The notes beneath the pieces are model-generated. The model saw nothing but the letters and a program-made list of their open reading frames with translations, made no database searches and had not been told where the DNA came from. From Liquidambar formosana (lineage: Eukaryota; Streptophyta; Magnoliopsida; Saxifragales; Altingiaceae), in NCBI GenBank assembly GCA_039720395.1, contig CM077831.1, forward strand, positions 6,552,003-6,616,002: a DNA stretch of 64,000 nt, written 5' to 3'. Shown piece after piece: positions 34,183 through 46,551 of this stretch; the stretch's first letter is position 1, and each line of letters begins with the position of its first letter. Made by a program: the position numbers and the translations under genes.

Positions 34183-36728
34183 TCATAAAGATTGTCGGCT
34201 CCCTCTCTTAATCTTCCTACGGAAAGGCCTGCAAGCCTCAATGCTGAGATCAACAGCCGCAGCAAGTGCCATAAAGATTGCAGCATCCTCCACGCACGTC
34301 ACGTGTCGCATAGCCAGTTGTACCAATGGCTTGCTACTCTTCCCTTCCCCTTGCACTCTACAACTCATCACAAACCCTCCAACAACTGGACTCAATGCAG
34401 CAAAGTCTCCGCTGCTTTGAGGGCTTGGTATTGGAGTTGTTGCTACTGCTGCTCGAATCTGTCTATCGGTGTCTATGAAAAACTCCCCACCCTTTTCAGC
34501 ACTGATAAAAATCTCAGACATGAGCAACTCCCCTCCCTCCTGGCCTTCAGACAAAAGGTGAAATCGGCAGCAAATGGAGTCTCTGATACCACGCTCACGC
34601 CATGCCTCCAGCTTTCCCCATGGCTGCCAGCTCTCAGGCCTGCAAGCATCAGGGCGAACAATCAACCAAGCTCCTGGGTTGGACCTAGCAACCCAATCAC
34701 AACCTGATGATGGCACAAAGGGTGTTGTTATGAAGGCTGCCGCAACAGCTGAGCCTGAGAGGTCATGTATCTTCACCTTCCATCCCTTCCTCTCTCTTCT
34801 CTCTACCTCCAACTCTGAATTTTCAACGGAACTCGACCAATAAGTGCTCATTGGGTCCACCTGGGATACCCTGCCAATTCACTAAAACTATCAAAAATTA
34901 CTTGCTAACAAAATGAGTAGCAGTGTGATCTATATATTAGCGTACCGCAAGTCCGCAACTAATGAAAAATATTCAGTAGGACCCTTTTACACGATAATAA
35001 AATTCTATAAATTAAGACTTACAATAAGTAGTATTTTTTTATCAAAAAACTCCTCAAATATTTGCTAAATGATTACGTTTAGGAATTTTTCTTTTTTTTT
35101 TTTTTTATGTAGTTTAATAGAAGAAAATACTATTGCATAGTTAAATACATGAAGATATCTTTAGATGCATCTAGATATTCATCAAATCATTATTATTTTG
35201 TTAACTCCTACTTATAAGAACCAAAATGCTTACTTTCGAAATGGAAATTTACAAAGCATTTCATTTCAGCAAACATTGAGCATAATTGGTGAGGGAGGGT
35301 GGGGTAAAGGGTTAGGATTAGGATAGATTAGAAGTTCGAACACTCCTATTGTTCCCCCCCAAAAAAAAAAAAAAAAAAAAACAGAGAGCATAATAATTTT
35401 CTTTAAATAGTATAAAAATGCTATCTTTTTTCTTTTAATACAACAGTATATTAAGGATGTGTGGTGTCTTTCATAGTTACCATTGACTTAGAATTCATAC
35501 ATTTCCATGATTATTAATCATTAGAGGACATATCTATATATAGACAAGAAATTGATACAAAACCACTTTTCAAACATAATAATCTCTATGAAAAGAAAGA
35601 GACTCCTTAATATTCCAATTGGCTGATGAGAATAGATATGAAAATATATTACAAACTAAGAATCCTAAAACAGATCTGGGCTGGAGGAATGTTGTTGAAT
35701 TCCTAGCTTCCTTTCCTTTTCCTATGACTTCTCGGCAATAAACTTGAGAAGAAGGGAAGACCACATTTTTTTTTCTTTATAGTTACAGTGCCAAAATGTT
35801 TTTAGATGCTTTTGCCCCAGTGCACACACAGCCGGAGCTGAATTAATCTGAGATGACCAACCGGAAGATCAGTTGTCAGAATCAATAAGACCAAAACTAT
35901 GGCTCTCAAGAAATCTTATGCCTCCAACAAAAAATGTAGGCCTAGTATGGGTATAAGACAAACTTAAAAAGAATATTAAATATTCTGACTCAACTTTCAA
36001 CAATTTTTTTCTTGTTTTCGATATGCAATCCTAATATAGCTTTCAATTGAGTAAGTTGCAGCACCTTAAAAGACTTAAAACTCTTGATGAATGCAGAAGA
36101 GTTCACATAATTCACATCACCTGTCTCGACTAAACTTGCAACTGAAAATAGGCTGCTTAATGGTTCCCTGAAGCTGAACTATCTGAGGACTCAATGTAGT
36201 CTTGTCTTCAAACTGAAAAACATATCTTGGATCAGGATCCAGTTTCACTCTCAAATGCAACTCTGCTCCCGGTTTTCCACTCTCCTGGCTGTTTTTTCCA
36301 ATTCCTATCCAACCACTGAAAAGAGTTGCTGACTTCCGTTGAGCCCAATCAGGACCCACTTCCAGCTTAAATGTCCCAATCTGCTGCCTTTTGATGCCAA
36401 CACCACAATGGGACCCCTTCCTCCCCGTAAAAACAGCAATCTCCAGACATGCATGAGGGGTATAGAAACAACCAGGTGCCAACAAAGCTTTGACATCAGA
36501 TTCCTCAAGATCAAAGCTTGTGGCAATGCTGTGAAAATCCGGTGTAGCTTCGGGAGAGGATACTAAGGGTACTGATGATGTCTGTACAGGGAAACCCCGT
36601 AAACGGATCTCACACAAACACGGCGAAGAAAAAGCATGAATTCCAGATTTTGCACCATTCAAAGCTGCTCCAGGAATTCTTAACCCAAGTGAGCCTATTG
36701 ACAACCTGATAAAAGCCTGAGGATCCAT
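34183..36728 (-). CDS. DUF1005 family protein (431 aa, two coding exons)
   Basis: Exon A is 36728-36121 and exon B is 34870-34183, joined by an intron with donor AG|GTGATG (GT at 36120-36119) and acceptor GGCAG|GG (AG at 34872-34871). The joined codon is Arg and the product reads FSRDR-VSQVDP across the junction. The start MDPQAFIRLSIGSLGLRIPG is the conserved N-terminus of plant DUF1005 proteins. Other hallmarks are IKQPIFSCKFSRDR, RRERKGWKVKIHDLSGSAVA, GCDWVARSNPGAWLIVRPD and SWQPWGKLEAWRERG, followed by SPQSSGDFAALSPVVGGFVM and a basic C-terminus (RPFRRKIKRGSRQSL). The length fits the family. Its biochemical role is not established; a family member in Arabidopsis and potato (ASG1) is known as an abiotic-stress-responsive gene. 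The reading frame is intact, so the gene is probably functional. An in-frame ATG-led extension through a leader exon is possible (see findings). Confidence 0.93.
34871..36120 (-). other. Intron of the DUF1005 gene
   Basis: A 1.25 kb GT-AG intron. It contains a short poly(A)-tailed insert at about 35285-35382 whose AGAAGTTCGAACACTCC resembles a box B, possibly a worn SINE. No other feature is recognised. Confidence 0.8.
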
Positions 36729-37221
36729 TCTGGTCACAAACCTTTTCCCATTGATCAATAGTTCTAATCTTTGACAGTCACGAACCCTGTTGCATTTGTA
36801 GGCAACTGATGATCAGGTCAGGAACAACCTGACAAGAGTTAATTGACAGGACTGTTGACATCAATACGCTAAAAGGAGTGGAAATGATAGAACTTTCATT
36901 TCTATCTCTTGCTAGAGTTCTATTTCAAACCAAGAATGCGAAAAGATCAGCTTTATCTAGTAAGTGAAAAACATAGAAGAGACATTAGACATTATAGCTT
37001 CTATAAAAGCAGAGATGTCCACAGACAGCATCAGAATTTTTCAGAGAAGAAGAAAATAACAAATTAGAAAGGAAACATAAATTAGATTAGCCTAATCCCA
37101 AAATTATTGGACAGATATTATTTCATTGAGAAAGTGTTAAAACCATTAATATGCATCATAATTACTTACTATCTACAAATAATTCTTTACATGCACGAAG
37201 GTGCACACACAAATTCTGTCA

Positions 37222-37935
37222 AAAAAATTTTTTGATCAGCAACAAAAGAATATTAATGGTAAAAAGGTAATACAAGGAGGACAAGAAGTCCAGCAAAACA
37301 TAACTACAACCAAACACAAAAGAAAAACATCAACAAAAACAGCTGCAAAATTAACTACATGCAGCCCTCCAATCAGACTTCAACAAAAAGAAAGGAATAT
37401 CAACAAATTCCTAAGAAGAATGAGCCCAAAAAGATCCCAAGAAATGCACTCTATCCCACATATCATCCACAGACGATTCCTTTTCCTAAAAAATCCTCGG
37501 ATTCCTTTCAAGCCAAGAAACCCAGGAAACAGCCAAAACTGCACAATTCCAAAGAGATCTTGCCTTCTTACCCCTCCCCAATCCCCAAAAGTCAATATCA
37601 AATATCCTCCTAACACAACCCGGCAATCTGGCATCCCCCAAGGCTCAAAGTCAAAGGAAAAAAGTCTCTGCCATAACTTGCTAGCCACAAAGCAATGTAA
37701 GAATAGATGATCAATGGTCTCAACTGCTTCTCTACACATAATGCACCACTGAGGATTCACATAAATATAAGGTCTCCTGCTCCGAAACCTGTCATTAGTA
37801 TTAATTCCCTTGTGAACAACAGACCAGGCAAATACCTTAACTTTAAGGGGCACACTGGCTTTCCAGATAAAATAAATTCCGTCAAAATTTTGAACTTGTT
37901 GATTGTTAGTGTCAAAGGAGCAGCTGGCCAAACCT
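37222..37935 (-). mobile_element. 5'-truncated LINE 3' end (zf-RVT), minus strand
   Basis: An open frame at 37931-37380 encodes a zf-RVT domain: IYFIWKASVPLKVKVFAWSV, INTNDRFRSRRPYIYVNPQW, CIMCREAVETIDHLFLHC. This is followed by 3' UTR sequence ending near the TTGCTGATCAAAAAA end at 37222-37240. The frame is open over 183 codons, so this copy is younger than the other LINE pieces. A closely related tail is at 59973-60587. Confidence 0.85.
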
Positions 37936-38301
37936 TATCCTAATTGATTTATACCCATAAAATGACAAATTGTAAGAAGTATTATCATCAGTTTCAGAAA
38001 ATCATTATTTTGTGGGTATAAGCCGATGTCAGAGCTCCTGTATCTGATTGTTCCGCTGGAAAAACAATCTCTGCCAATCCAATCGGAGCCAACTCTAAAG
38101 AAAATAGTCACAAATTTCACATCAAATGATCTAAAATTGGTGCATGTAACAAAGAGGAAAAGAGAAGAACAGGGATTTAATGGTTCGACATTGGTGTTAT
38201 AGTTACCTAAAATAAATTATTAGCCAAAAATCCCAGATGTACAACTCTAGAAGAGAAGAATGTCATCGCTTCAACACCAGGGAAGGAAGATCCCAAACCA
38301 A

Positions 38302-38321
38302 CCCCCCCCCCCCCCCCCCCA

Positions 38322-38340
<19 letters not shown>
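38302..38340. repeat. C19 followed by A20 homopolymer
   Basis: Nineteen C's abut twenty A's and then further A-rich sequence to 38359. Confidence 0.95.
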
Positions 38341-38353
<13 letters not shown>

Positions 38354-39235
38354 AAAAAAGCCATTTATACTTCGGGACACAAGGTCTTTACCTTGTGAAA
38401 CTCCATCACCGCAATAAAATAATAATAATAATAAGAAGGCCAAATCATTTCCTGGATATTGCCACTCCTGATTTTTATTTTTGTTTTAAAGGAAACATTA
38501 CTAGTCCCCAATGGCAAAGCCAATTCTGGGCCCAAATCATCAAACACATCCTAATCAACTGCACTATCAGGGAAGTAACAATGCCATCACGAGTCTGATT
38601 GTGTATATGTGGTAATTATCACCTAAACAACAATACCCTTCATCAGTATCACTTCGGCCCATATGGAAAGGATAGGTCAATAAGCAACTGTGCCAGCTTA
38701 GGGAAAAGACGATTGCTCGATAATGATGACAAAAACTATTCACAATGTTCACCTCCAAGAACACAATAATTTGAATTCAAGTTATATGAACATTTTATAT
38801 CTTGGTTGGTTGGACCATGAAAGAAAATAGTAAGTTTTTAGTGCAATAAATTATATTTTATCTTTTTATATATTGCTTTCAATTTAATCAATTATTTTTG
38901 TAGGCCTAGATTATATTTAAAAAATTTTTAAATAGGTTACTTTTTAAATAAATTTTACTCGTTATGTATTTTTTTCCTCTATTTTTAGATATTAATATTT
39001 TTTTACTATATATATGAAATAAAAAAATGTGGAGCTTACGCCATGCCCCCAAGAGGAAAAACGCCCTGGCTAAACCCTTATGTCCACGCCCTTTAAAACA
39101 TTGGAATACACATATACTGTAAATTCCAAAAGGTGGTTTCTCTGTTTTGGTGTGCACACTAAAATATGAAAGGAATGTGCTTTCCTCCTTCCTAACTTTC
39201 TTTTCCAACATGCCATTTGCTTCTTCTTCTTTTCT

Positions 39236-39345
39236 GTTTTTTTTTTTTTTTTTTTTTATGACAGGGGAACCATCCCACAGCAAGGGGGCCCACCCATGGA
39301 ACCTAAACCCCGGGGAGACTAGCGCAACAATCCACCACCATGGCC
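39236..39345 (-). mobile_element. 3' fragment of a SINE, minus strand
   Basis: The reverse complement matches the 3' half of the SINE at 3972-4206 (GGTGGTGG.TTGTTGC.CTAGTCT, TTAGGTTCCAT, GCTGTGG.ATGGTTCC) and ends in an A-tail, seen as T's at 39238-39257. The pol III boxes are absent. Confidence 0.7.
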
Positions 39346-40116
39346 ACTACCACAGCAGGGCATTTGCTCCTTCTAGAAAGAATGAGCCAAAAAAAAAAAA
39401 AATCCTCATTCTTTCCAAGATGCAATTGGAGACCAAAGGGTTTATTAAGGATGGGTGCAAATCTAGTTTCTAGCCTCATGAATGAGAAAACGGTCAGAAA
39501 TTGCACAAATATATACATTCTGTGTTAAATTCAGATGAATTTTATTTTATTTTTGGGTGAAATAGAGTTCTTCCCATGTTTATCAATTATCAATGTGTTT
39601 GGTACCCCCTTTAGCAATTCCAATAAGGTTATCGTCGCAGAGTTTTCAAAAGCGATCAGTTTTGGTTTTGCACAACTATCCTTACAGTCGCCGTCCTATC
39701 TTTCACACTTTAATGAATCGACCTCAATGTTTTGATTGGCTGCCGAGAAAAGCAAAGGAAAACAGAGTTTTGAATATCATGTTTTTTATGTGGTTGCGGT
39801 GTCCAAATGAGGCCAACAGTTGTAGTATCACACTATGGGAAGTGGAGATTCCTACTTCCTCAGGTCCCCAAGTAATTAAGAAGCTAATTAAAAAAAAAAA
39901 ATTATTTCTCAGCAACCAAACGGAAAATTGAAACAGGAAGATTGAGTGGCACTGAAAAGTAAATTAGGCTAAGAAGGGAGTAACCCACCAACAAATTCCA
40001 ACTAAAACTTTACGCTAGCTATTTATAGTTGCACAAACAGATGGGAGAAAAGTCAATATTACCAAAATATGTAACATAGAAAGAGCAAAGACAAGTCCCA
40101 ACCTCACCTTACTTAC

Positions 40117-40445
40117 TCTGCCTTGCATATAACACTCGAATTCTGGGGAAAAGCTGTGGAAAACTGCATAGCTTTCTCTTCAAACAAACAAACAAACAAC
40201 AATGAGGTGTGAATTCACCCAAACACACCAAAGAGATGAGTAGAAGGAGCAGGAGAAGGAAGTGGTGCAGGCTCAGGGATGAGGTGGAAACGCCAGCTAT
40301 TCAGCACAAGTCAAGCCCCCTGAATTATGCTCTTCTTCATTACTTTTTCTCCATCACCAATTAGACGGAGAAAGTTACGGAATATTTTTTTATTTATATT
40401 TACAAATAAAAACACCCAGACCAACGGATGAGAGAGAGGGGGTGC
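40117..40445 (-). other. Probable noncoding first exon of the DUF1005 gene
   Basis: It lies between a TATA-like box (40473-40480) and an excellent donor (GA|GTAAGT at 40116). It is CT-rich and contains two short upstream reading frames on the minus strand (MEKK and MKKSIIQGA). A third ATG (40169-40167) stays open to the donor. Plant leader exons often look like this. The upstream end is estimated from TATA spacing. Confidence 0.5.
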
Positions 40446-40472
40446 TTCTAGAGAGAGAAAGGAAGGGGGAAA

Positions 40473-40480
40473 TATTTATA
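40473..40480 (-). promoter_or_regulatory. TATA box (TATAAATA) for the DUF1005 gene
   Basis: The minus strand reads TTTATAAATATTTCCCCC, 30-35 bp upstream of a CT-rich leader. Position and context are those of a plant TATA box; it was not tested. Confidence 0.5.
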
Positions 40481-42126
40481 AATTAAAAAAATAAAAAAAA
40501 AAGAGCCTCGATAGCGATCTAAACGAGGGAGGTGACGCTGAATCAGATAATAATATTTTTATTTTTTTTTAATTATTTGGAAAACCAATTTTTTAAATAT
40601 ATAATATTATAAATAATAATAATAAAGAAGTAAGAGAGAGAGAAAGAGGGGTGGTGGTGAAATTGGATACAGCTGTAACCAACGCTCCTTCACACAAAGT
40701 CGCTATCAGACACGCATGTCTGGGGCATATGGCTGACTTCAAAGTTCAGAGTTCAAACCCCCAACCCCCACTGTAAGTGTCTATCTGTCTTCTTAAAGAC
40801 CAGGCCCAGGCCCAGGCCCAGGCCCTTCTCTCCACCTATTATTTTGGTTTGTGAACCTACAGCTCATCGTCCTGCGATTCAATGTAGGAATGCAGGAAAT
40901 CCCATTCTTCCAATAACCTATATACCTGGCTAACAAATCTTCCCAAGCTTTTCTTACTCTTCCTACAACCATATGTACCAATATAATGGCCTTACCAAAT
41001 ATATATCTATATATATAATGATGGTTAAGTGAGCACGTGTTGATATAGTTATACTAATCCCACATTCAAAATTGCACCTCATGTATTAGTTGGTTACGGG
41101 ATACATTGAGTCAATAAATAGGGTACAACCCCCAATGCAATGTACTAATATAAGAAAAATTAGCATGTGTTGATGATATCGGATCTATATATATATATAT
41201 ATGTGTGTGTGTCATATATATAAGATGATGATCATGTGAGCAAGCGCAGATATAACTTATATCAACACTTGCATTGGGGGTTGTATCTTGTGCATTAAAC
41301 ATATAAGTGTTACTAGGTATATTAGGCCAATGCATAGGTTACAAATGCACAATCCACAATACATGGCACTAATATAACTTATATCACAACATGCTAACTT
41401 GATCATAACTATATATATATCTATTAAATAACAATATTTTTCAATTTATCCTTCAAATTAATCGCAAGGAGAGAACATGGAGAAAAAAATTATTATTTCC
41501 ATGTTTCTTTTCGGGTTAATTACTTTTTAATACCATCAACTTTAGGCGTAGTTTCAATTTAGACCACAAACTTAAAATTGTCTCAATTTTGAACAACTTT
41601 TAACTTTGTGTTTCAATGTGGGACAGGGGGTGACGACCGTTAGCATTTTTAATGGAGAGCTCACATGCCGCGCACGTGATGCTAATGTGGATCCAATGTG
41701 GCATCCACGTGTGCATTCCCGTTCAATTACATCTCACACACGTGCAATTATACCATCCGCTTAAGGGAATTAACCCCCCCAATTACCATCTGCTTCCTCC
41801 ATTCTCAATTTCTCAAAGTGAAACCCTAGCTTCTACATAAGGCACATTTGCAGCACCATTGTAGCATGATTCAAGCTTCTAGGAGGTGGAGGATCCTTGC
41901 GTTTGAGGCTCAATGATGCACTCTTTGCAGCTGCCATGGAAGAAGTAAGGAGCTTCTCAGTTCGCTAATTCATAGTGAAGAAGAATAAAGGAAAGAAAGA
42001 AAAAAAAATGGAGTTTTCTAGGGTTTTAATTGAGATAGGAAGGAGAGAAATTGAAACGATTGAGTTTTAGAGAGAGAAAAGAGATTAAAAAGTGATTTTG
42101 AAAACACCCATGAACACATAAAAAGG
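40481..42126. other. Intergenic region with MITE-like sequences
   Basis: 40801-40824 is four tandem copies of CAGGCC-like hexamers. 41010-41420 is a MITE-like block bounded by TA tracts that shares GTGAGCACGTG and AACTTATATCA words with the block at 11525-11870. 41510-41720 resembles the edge of a TIR element. No gene is supported. Confidence 0.45.
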
Positions 42127-43217
42127 CCCTAGATCGCACGTTATAGTCGACTATAAGTATGTTATAATTGACTATAACATACAAAAAGCTAGGCTTGTCT
42201 ATGCTAGTCAGTTATAGTCGACTACAAGTATGTTATAGTCGACTATAACAAACAAAAGCAAAAATGATTGTCTCTGAGGACGTCAATTGCATTGGAGTAT
42301 TAAAGAATTGAGGAACCAAGTTAAATGATGACTTTGTGATAAGTATTAAGCCGCATATAGGTCAAAGAGGAAAGCCATTGAGATGATGATACATGAGAAT
42401 GGTTTTTCAAGTTACTACTATAGGATATTGGAACAAATCAAAGCATTACATTCATGTCTGATTAGCAGAAGGTAAACAAAATATGTAATCAATTTCATAC
42501 ATCATTTTCCATATTTATAGTTTAGGCTATTTTAAAATAGGGTTGGTTTGCATATATAATTAACTTTATAGTAAACCACATTCTCCTTATAGGACTCCAC
42601 AACCAAAAAAATTAGCACTAAGGTTTACATCATGCATTCTAAGAAGCTCAGTTCAAAATCCAATAAGATAGTATAGTGGGTTTATGACACTAAGGGGAAC
42701 AATTAACACCAAACACAATGGTGAAGCAAGTAGCAGTGGTGAAGCAAGTGGCAATAGGTGGGAGTAGTAGCCCATTTTAGTTATTAGCTGCCATATTTTT
42801 TTTTTTTTTTGTTTTTTTTGGAGTGGCAATGAATGGAGCCCTTTTTTTTTTGGATTGTCTTCTTTTTGGATAGCTAACTTCATTGGAAGGTTGATGTTGA
42901 TCATGTAACTTAATGTTCAGATGAATTGTTATTATAATCATGAAATATATCAGGGACATGTAGTAGGTGGTAAATTTTGTGGCATTTTATAGCCATTTCA
43001 ATGAAGTTATTCATAATTAATCGATGTTTTAGTCAACTATTGACTATTATAGTCGACTACAAAGCATGGATTTAAATCATTTTTGCTTTTGTCTGTTATA
43101 GTCAACTATAAATATGTTATACTAAACTATAACAAACAAAAGCTAGGCTTGTCTGTGCTAGTCAGTTATAGTCGACTATAAGTATGTTATAGTCGACTAT
43201 AATGTGCGATCTAGGGC
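42127..43217. mobile_element. Long-TIR element, probably MULE-type, with palindromic repeats in its arms
   Basis: The arms of about 145 bp at 42127-42270 and 43072-43217 are inverted copies, starting GCCCTAGATCGCAC and ending CAAAAATGATT. Each arm carries up to four copies of TTATAGTCGACTATAA, a perfect 16-bp palindrome, or close variants. Inside, 42340-42475 reads AAYRSKRKAIEMM...YYYRILEQIKALH, which recalls the AYRAKRKALE segment of Mutator-like transposases (from memory, weak). No clean target duplication was found. Confidence 0.6.
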
Positions 43218-44880
43218 TTTGCACCTGAGAGATATGGATTTCTCAACCATAATGCAAAGGAATTGTTCCTTGGTGATAAAGAACACCCAAATGACCCTAC
43301 TACTTATGGACAGGAGATTTCAGATAATGATTTGAACAAATGGCTAGAAGCTATGAAATCTGAAATGGACTCCATGTATTCCAACAAAGTCTAGACTTTA
43401 GTTGATCCACTGGAAGGTATAGTACCTATTGATTGCAAATGGATCTTCAAAAGGAAGATAGGCTCAAATGGAAAGGTAGAAACCTACAAGGCTAGGCTAG
43501 TGGCAAGGTTACCGACAAAGACATGGTATTGACTATGAAAAAACCTTCTCACCAGTGACTATGCTTAAGTCCATTAGGATCTTGTTAGCTATAGCTACAC
43601 ACTACGATTGTAAGATATAGCAAATGGATGTAAAGACCGCCTTCCTTAATGGTAACATTGAGGAAGACATTTATATGCAACAACCTGAAGGTTTTACATC
43701 CAGTGGTGAGGACCACAAAGTGTGCAAGCTACATCAGTCCATTTATGGACTTAAACAAGGTTCTAGAAGTTGGAATATCCGATTCAATGAGGCAATCAAA
43801 TCGTTTGGTCTCCTTCAGAATATGGATGAACCATGTTTGTACAAGAAGGTTAGTGGGAGTGCGATCACCTTCCTAGTCTTATATGTTGATGACATTCTAC
43901 TTATTGGGAATAATGTAGAAATGTTGTCAAAAGTGAAAGAGTAGCTTTCACAGAATTTCTCCATGAAAGATTTGGGAGAAGCATCCTATAATCTGGGAAT
44001 AAAGGTCTATAGAGATAGATCTCAAAGGATGCTAGGTCTCTCCCAATCATTGTACATATACAAGATTTTGAAAATGTTCAATTTCGAAGATTTCAAAAGA
44101 GGTCTAATTCCTGTTAAGCATGGAATCAAGTTGTCTAAAAACATGGCCCCTAAAACTCCAGAGGAGATTAAATACATAAAGAAGATTCCCTATGCTTCTG
44201 TAGTAAGGAGTCTGATGTATGCCATGCTATGTACAAGACCAGATATCAGTTATGTTGTAAGTGTTATGAGTAGATATCAGGCAAACCCAGGTAAGAAACA
44301 CTAGGAAGTAGTCAAGGCTATCCTTAAGTACTTAAGAAGAACTAAGGATTTATACCTTGTTTATGGAGAAAGAAACTTAGAAGTGGTTAGTTATACGGAC
44401 TCAAATTTTCAATCTGACGATGATGATAGGAAATCAACATCGAGGTATGTTTTCACTTTGATTGGTGGAGCTGTAAGTTGGAGGAACTATAAATAGGATG
44501 TTACAGCAGACTCTACTACAGAGGGTAAGTACATTGCTCTTCAGAGGCTGCAAAAGAAGCTGTTTGGATGAAGAAGTTCATTTTTGAACTGGGAGTAGTT
44601 CCTACCATTAAGAAGCCCTTACCATTGTTTCATGACAACAACGGGACTATTGCTCAAGTTAAGGAACCACGGTCTCATCAAAAGTCCAAAAACATTGAGC
44701 GGCGATTCCATGTGATTAGAGAGATCATTGGAAGAGGTGATATTTGCATACAAAAGATTGATACAACAGAGAATGTGGCAGACCCTTCACTAAAGCTATA
44801 ACCCAAGTGTAGTTGGATCACTATTGACAGGAAATGGGTATTAGATACATAGTGGATTGGCTATAGTGCAAGTGGGAGAT
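43218..44880 (+). pseudogene. 5'-truncated Ty1-copia pol (RT and RNase H)
   Basis: Conserved copia blocks are in order: a KWIFKRK-type segment near 43440, MDVKTAFLNGNIEEDIYMQQ, PEGF, SIYGLKQGSRSWN, the catalytic FLVLYVDDILLIGN (43870-43912), FSMKDLGEASYNLGIKVYRD, YASVVRSLMYAMLCTRPDIS, then RNase H with KSKNIERRFHVIREII. Stops (43392, 43942, 44302, 44495) and a frameshift near 44540 break the frame. Integrase, gag and the 5' LTR are missing; the sequence starts beside the MULE-like element. A purine tract at 44871-44880 precedes the 3' LTR. Confidence 0.9.
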
Positions 44881-46548
44881 TGTTAGTGTTATGCCCTAGA
44901 GCCAATCATAGAAATAATTGTTTAGGGATAAGAAATAATCATTTGATTTCATTTATGTATATCACATTCATTATTGAATTAATAAAAGGGCTTATTCTAT
45001 TATATTTACATGCATCATTTATATTTACATAATATGTCCATAAAGTTAGAGTTGAGAATATAAAATTACAAAGTGTTGTAATTTTGAGACTATAAATATA
45101 TCTCTGTACTAAACTCCTAAAACATTCGTAGTTGAAGTTTCACTATGATGGATAGTAATGAACCAAAGGACTAGCACTTGTTAGGTTGACTCTTTAGGAG
45201 GATAGTTAGTCTCAAGCTATTTGTATGGAGAAACTACAACCAACATGTGGGTGCCTATTAATAGAATAGGTACACTGAATGTGACCAAAGATATAAGATC
45301 AATTGAGTGGAGTTTTAACCTACCTGTCAATCAATTTCTCATTGTTATAGTGGTACAACTAATCCTTAGACTTGAGACACCATAGTTGTCTTATGCATGT
45401 AGCTTTAGAAGTTTGATAACACTAAGTGCAGATCTTTATAGGGGCCTGCAAAGGTGTTCATTGGCCCTACTGCTATATGTATGAAGGCATGTGAGTGATC
45501 AACAATGAATCCATCACTCTCAGGAAAAAAATAAAGAATGTTTCATATAGCATTCATAATATAATTCATTAAGTCCATAGCCATGGTGGGATGAATATGG
45601 AAAGGAGTTTTCATAAGTTCATCATTGAGTTGATATTCATGAATGAGTATAAAGTAATTGAACTAGGGACTTTACAGACTTTCATGTCCTATTGGTTCAA
45701 TTGGAGACATTGTGTAGATGGAAGGATGTAATTGTAACCTATAAACTATAATAGAAGGGTTCTATGTTAGATACCAATTCACCTCATTAAGGACAACACC
45801 ATGAGCCATATGCTAGGTCTTACTCATGGTTAGTATAAAACCTAATTGATATAAATGAATTATAATCAATTAGGGAATTGGAAGGAGTTCCAAATAGACC
45901 CTTAATGGAAAGAGTTTTATTGTGCACACCTCGTGCTATTCCTACTACTTAATGATGTGAACCCAATGGGTCATACACTAATCATGCTAAGAGAACTTTA
46001 AAATCTATGAGAGAAAGGGTATAAGTGAATAAAAGAATAGTTCTTTGAGGCCTGGTTTGTATTTGATATAAACAAGAGGGGTTATTGTGCAATTTAGGGA
46101 AATTGCACAAAACCCTAAAAGGGTTCTCCTCCTTGGCCGGCCCCCTTTGGTGGGTGATATATAAGTTGCACATAAGTGTGACTTGGTATAAGATGCAAGC
46201 ACACAAACCCTAGCCATTCAACCTATTGGAAGCTCCTCTTTTTTCTCTCTTCTCTTCTCCACCTCTAGCAAGAACAAGGAAGAAGGAAGGAAGGACTTGA
46301 AACTCAAGCTAAGTGTGGATACTATTGGAAGCAATACATTTGGATTGCTACTACGCTACTATCAAGAATCGAAGCTTGGAGCAAAAAGGAGAAGACTTAA
46401 ACACTGTAAGTAATTCTACCCTCTTATAATTAGGGTTTTTGTTTGTATTGAAGCATAGTTAGATTCATGAGCTGTGGAATCGATTAGGAAAAGTTTTGTT
46501 ATTCAATTCATTCTGCACTTTGTTTTCCTTCTAATTCGATTCCCAACA
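44881..46548 (+). mobile_element. 3' LTR of the copia element (about 1.67 kb)
   Basis: It begins TGTTAGTGTTATGCCC directly after the polypurine tract and ends GATTCCCAACA, giving TGTT...AACA ends. No 5' partner is in the window, so the right boundary rests on the end motif alone. It is unusually long for a copia LTR. Confidence 0.65.
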
Positions 46549-46551
46549 ATT

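Larger units (their letters stand above)
36787..40116 (-). other. Probable leader intron of the DUF1005 gene
   Basis: On the minus strand an ideal donor GA|GTAAGT lies at 40117/40116 and an acceptor AACAG|GG at 36787/36786, 58 bp upstream of the coding start. The interval contains a LINE 3' end (37222-37935), a C19-A20 tract (38302-38340) and a SINE fragment (39236-39345), but no exon. It was inferred from splice signals only; a transcript would be needed to confirm it. Confidence 0.5.

Noticed and set aside
34192..34843. Plus-strand open frames of up to 171 codons
   Set aside because: They are antisense to exon B of the DUF1005 gene, which has clear family hallmarks and valid splice sites.
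37201..37710. Plus-strand Lys/Pro/Gln-rich frame of 169 codons
   Set aside because: It is antisense to the zf-RVT domain of a LINE.
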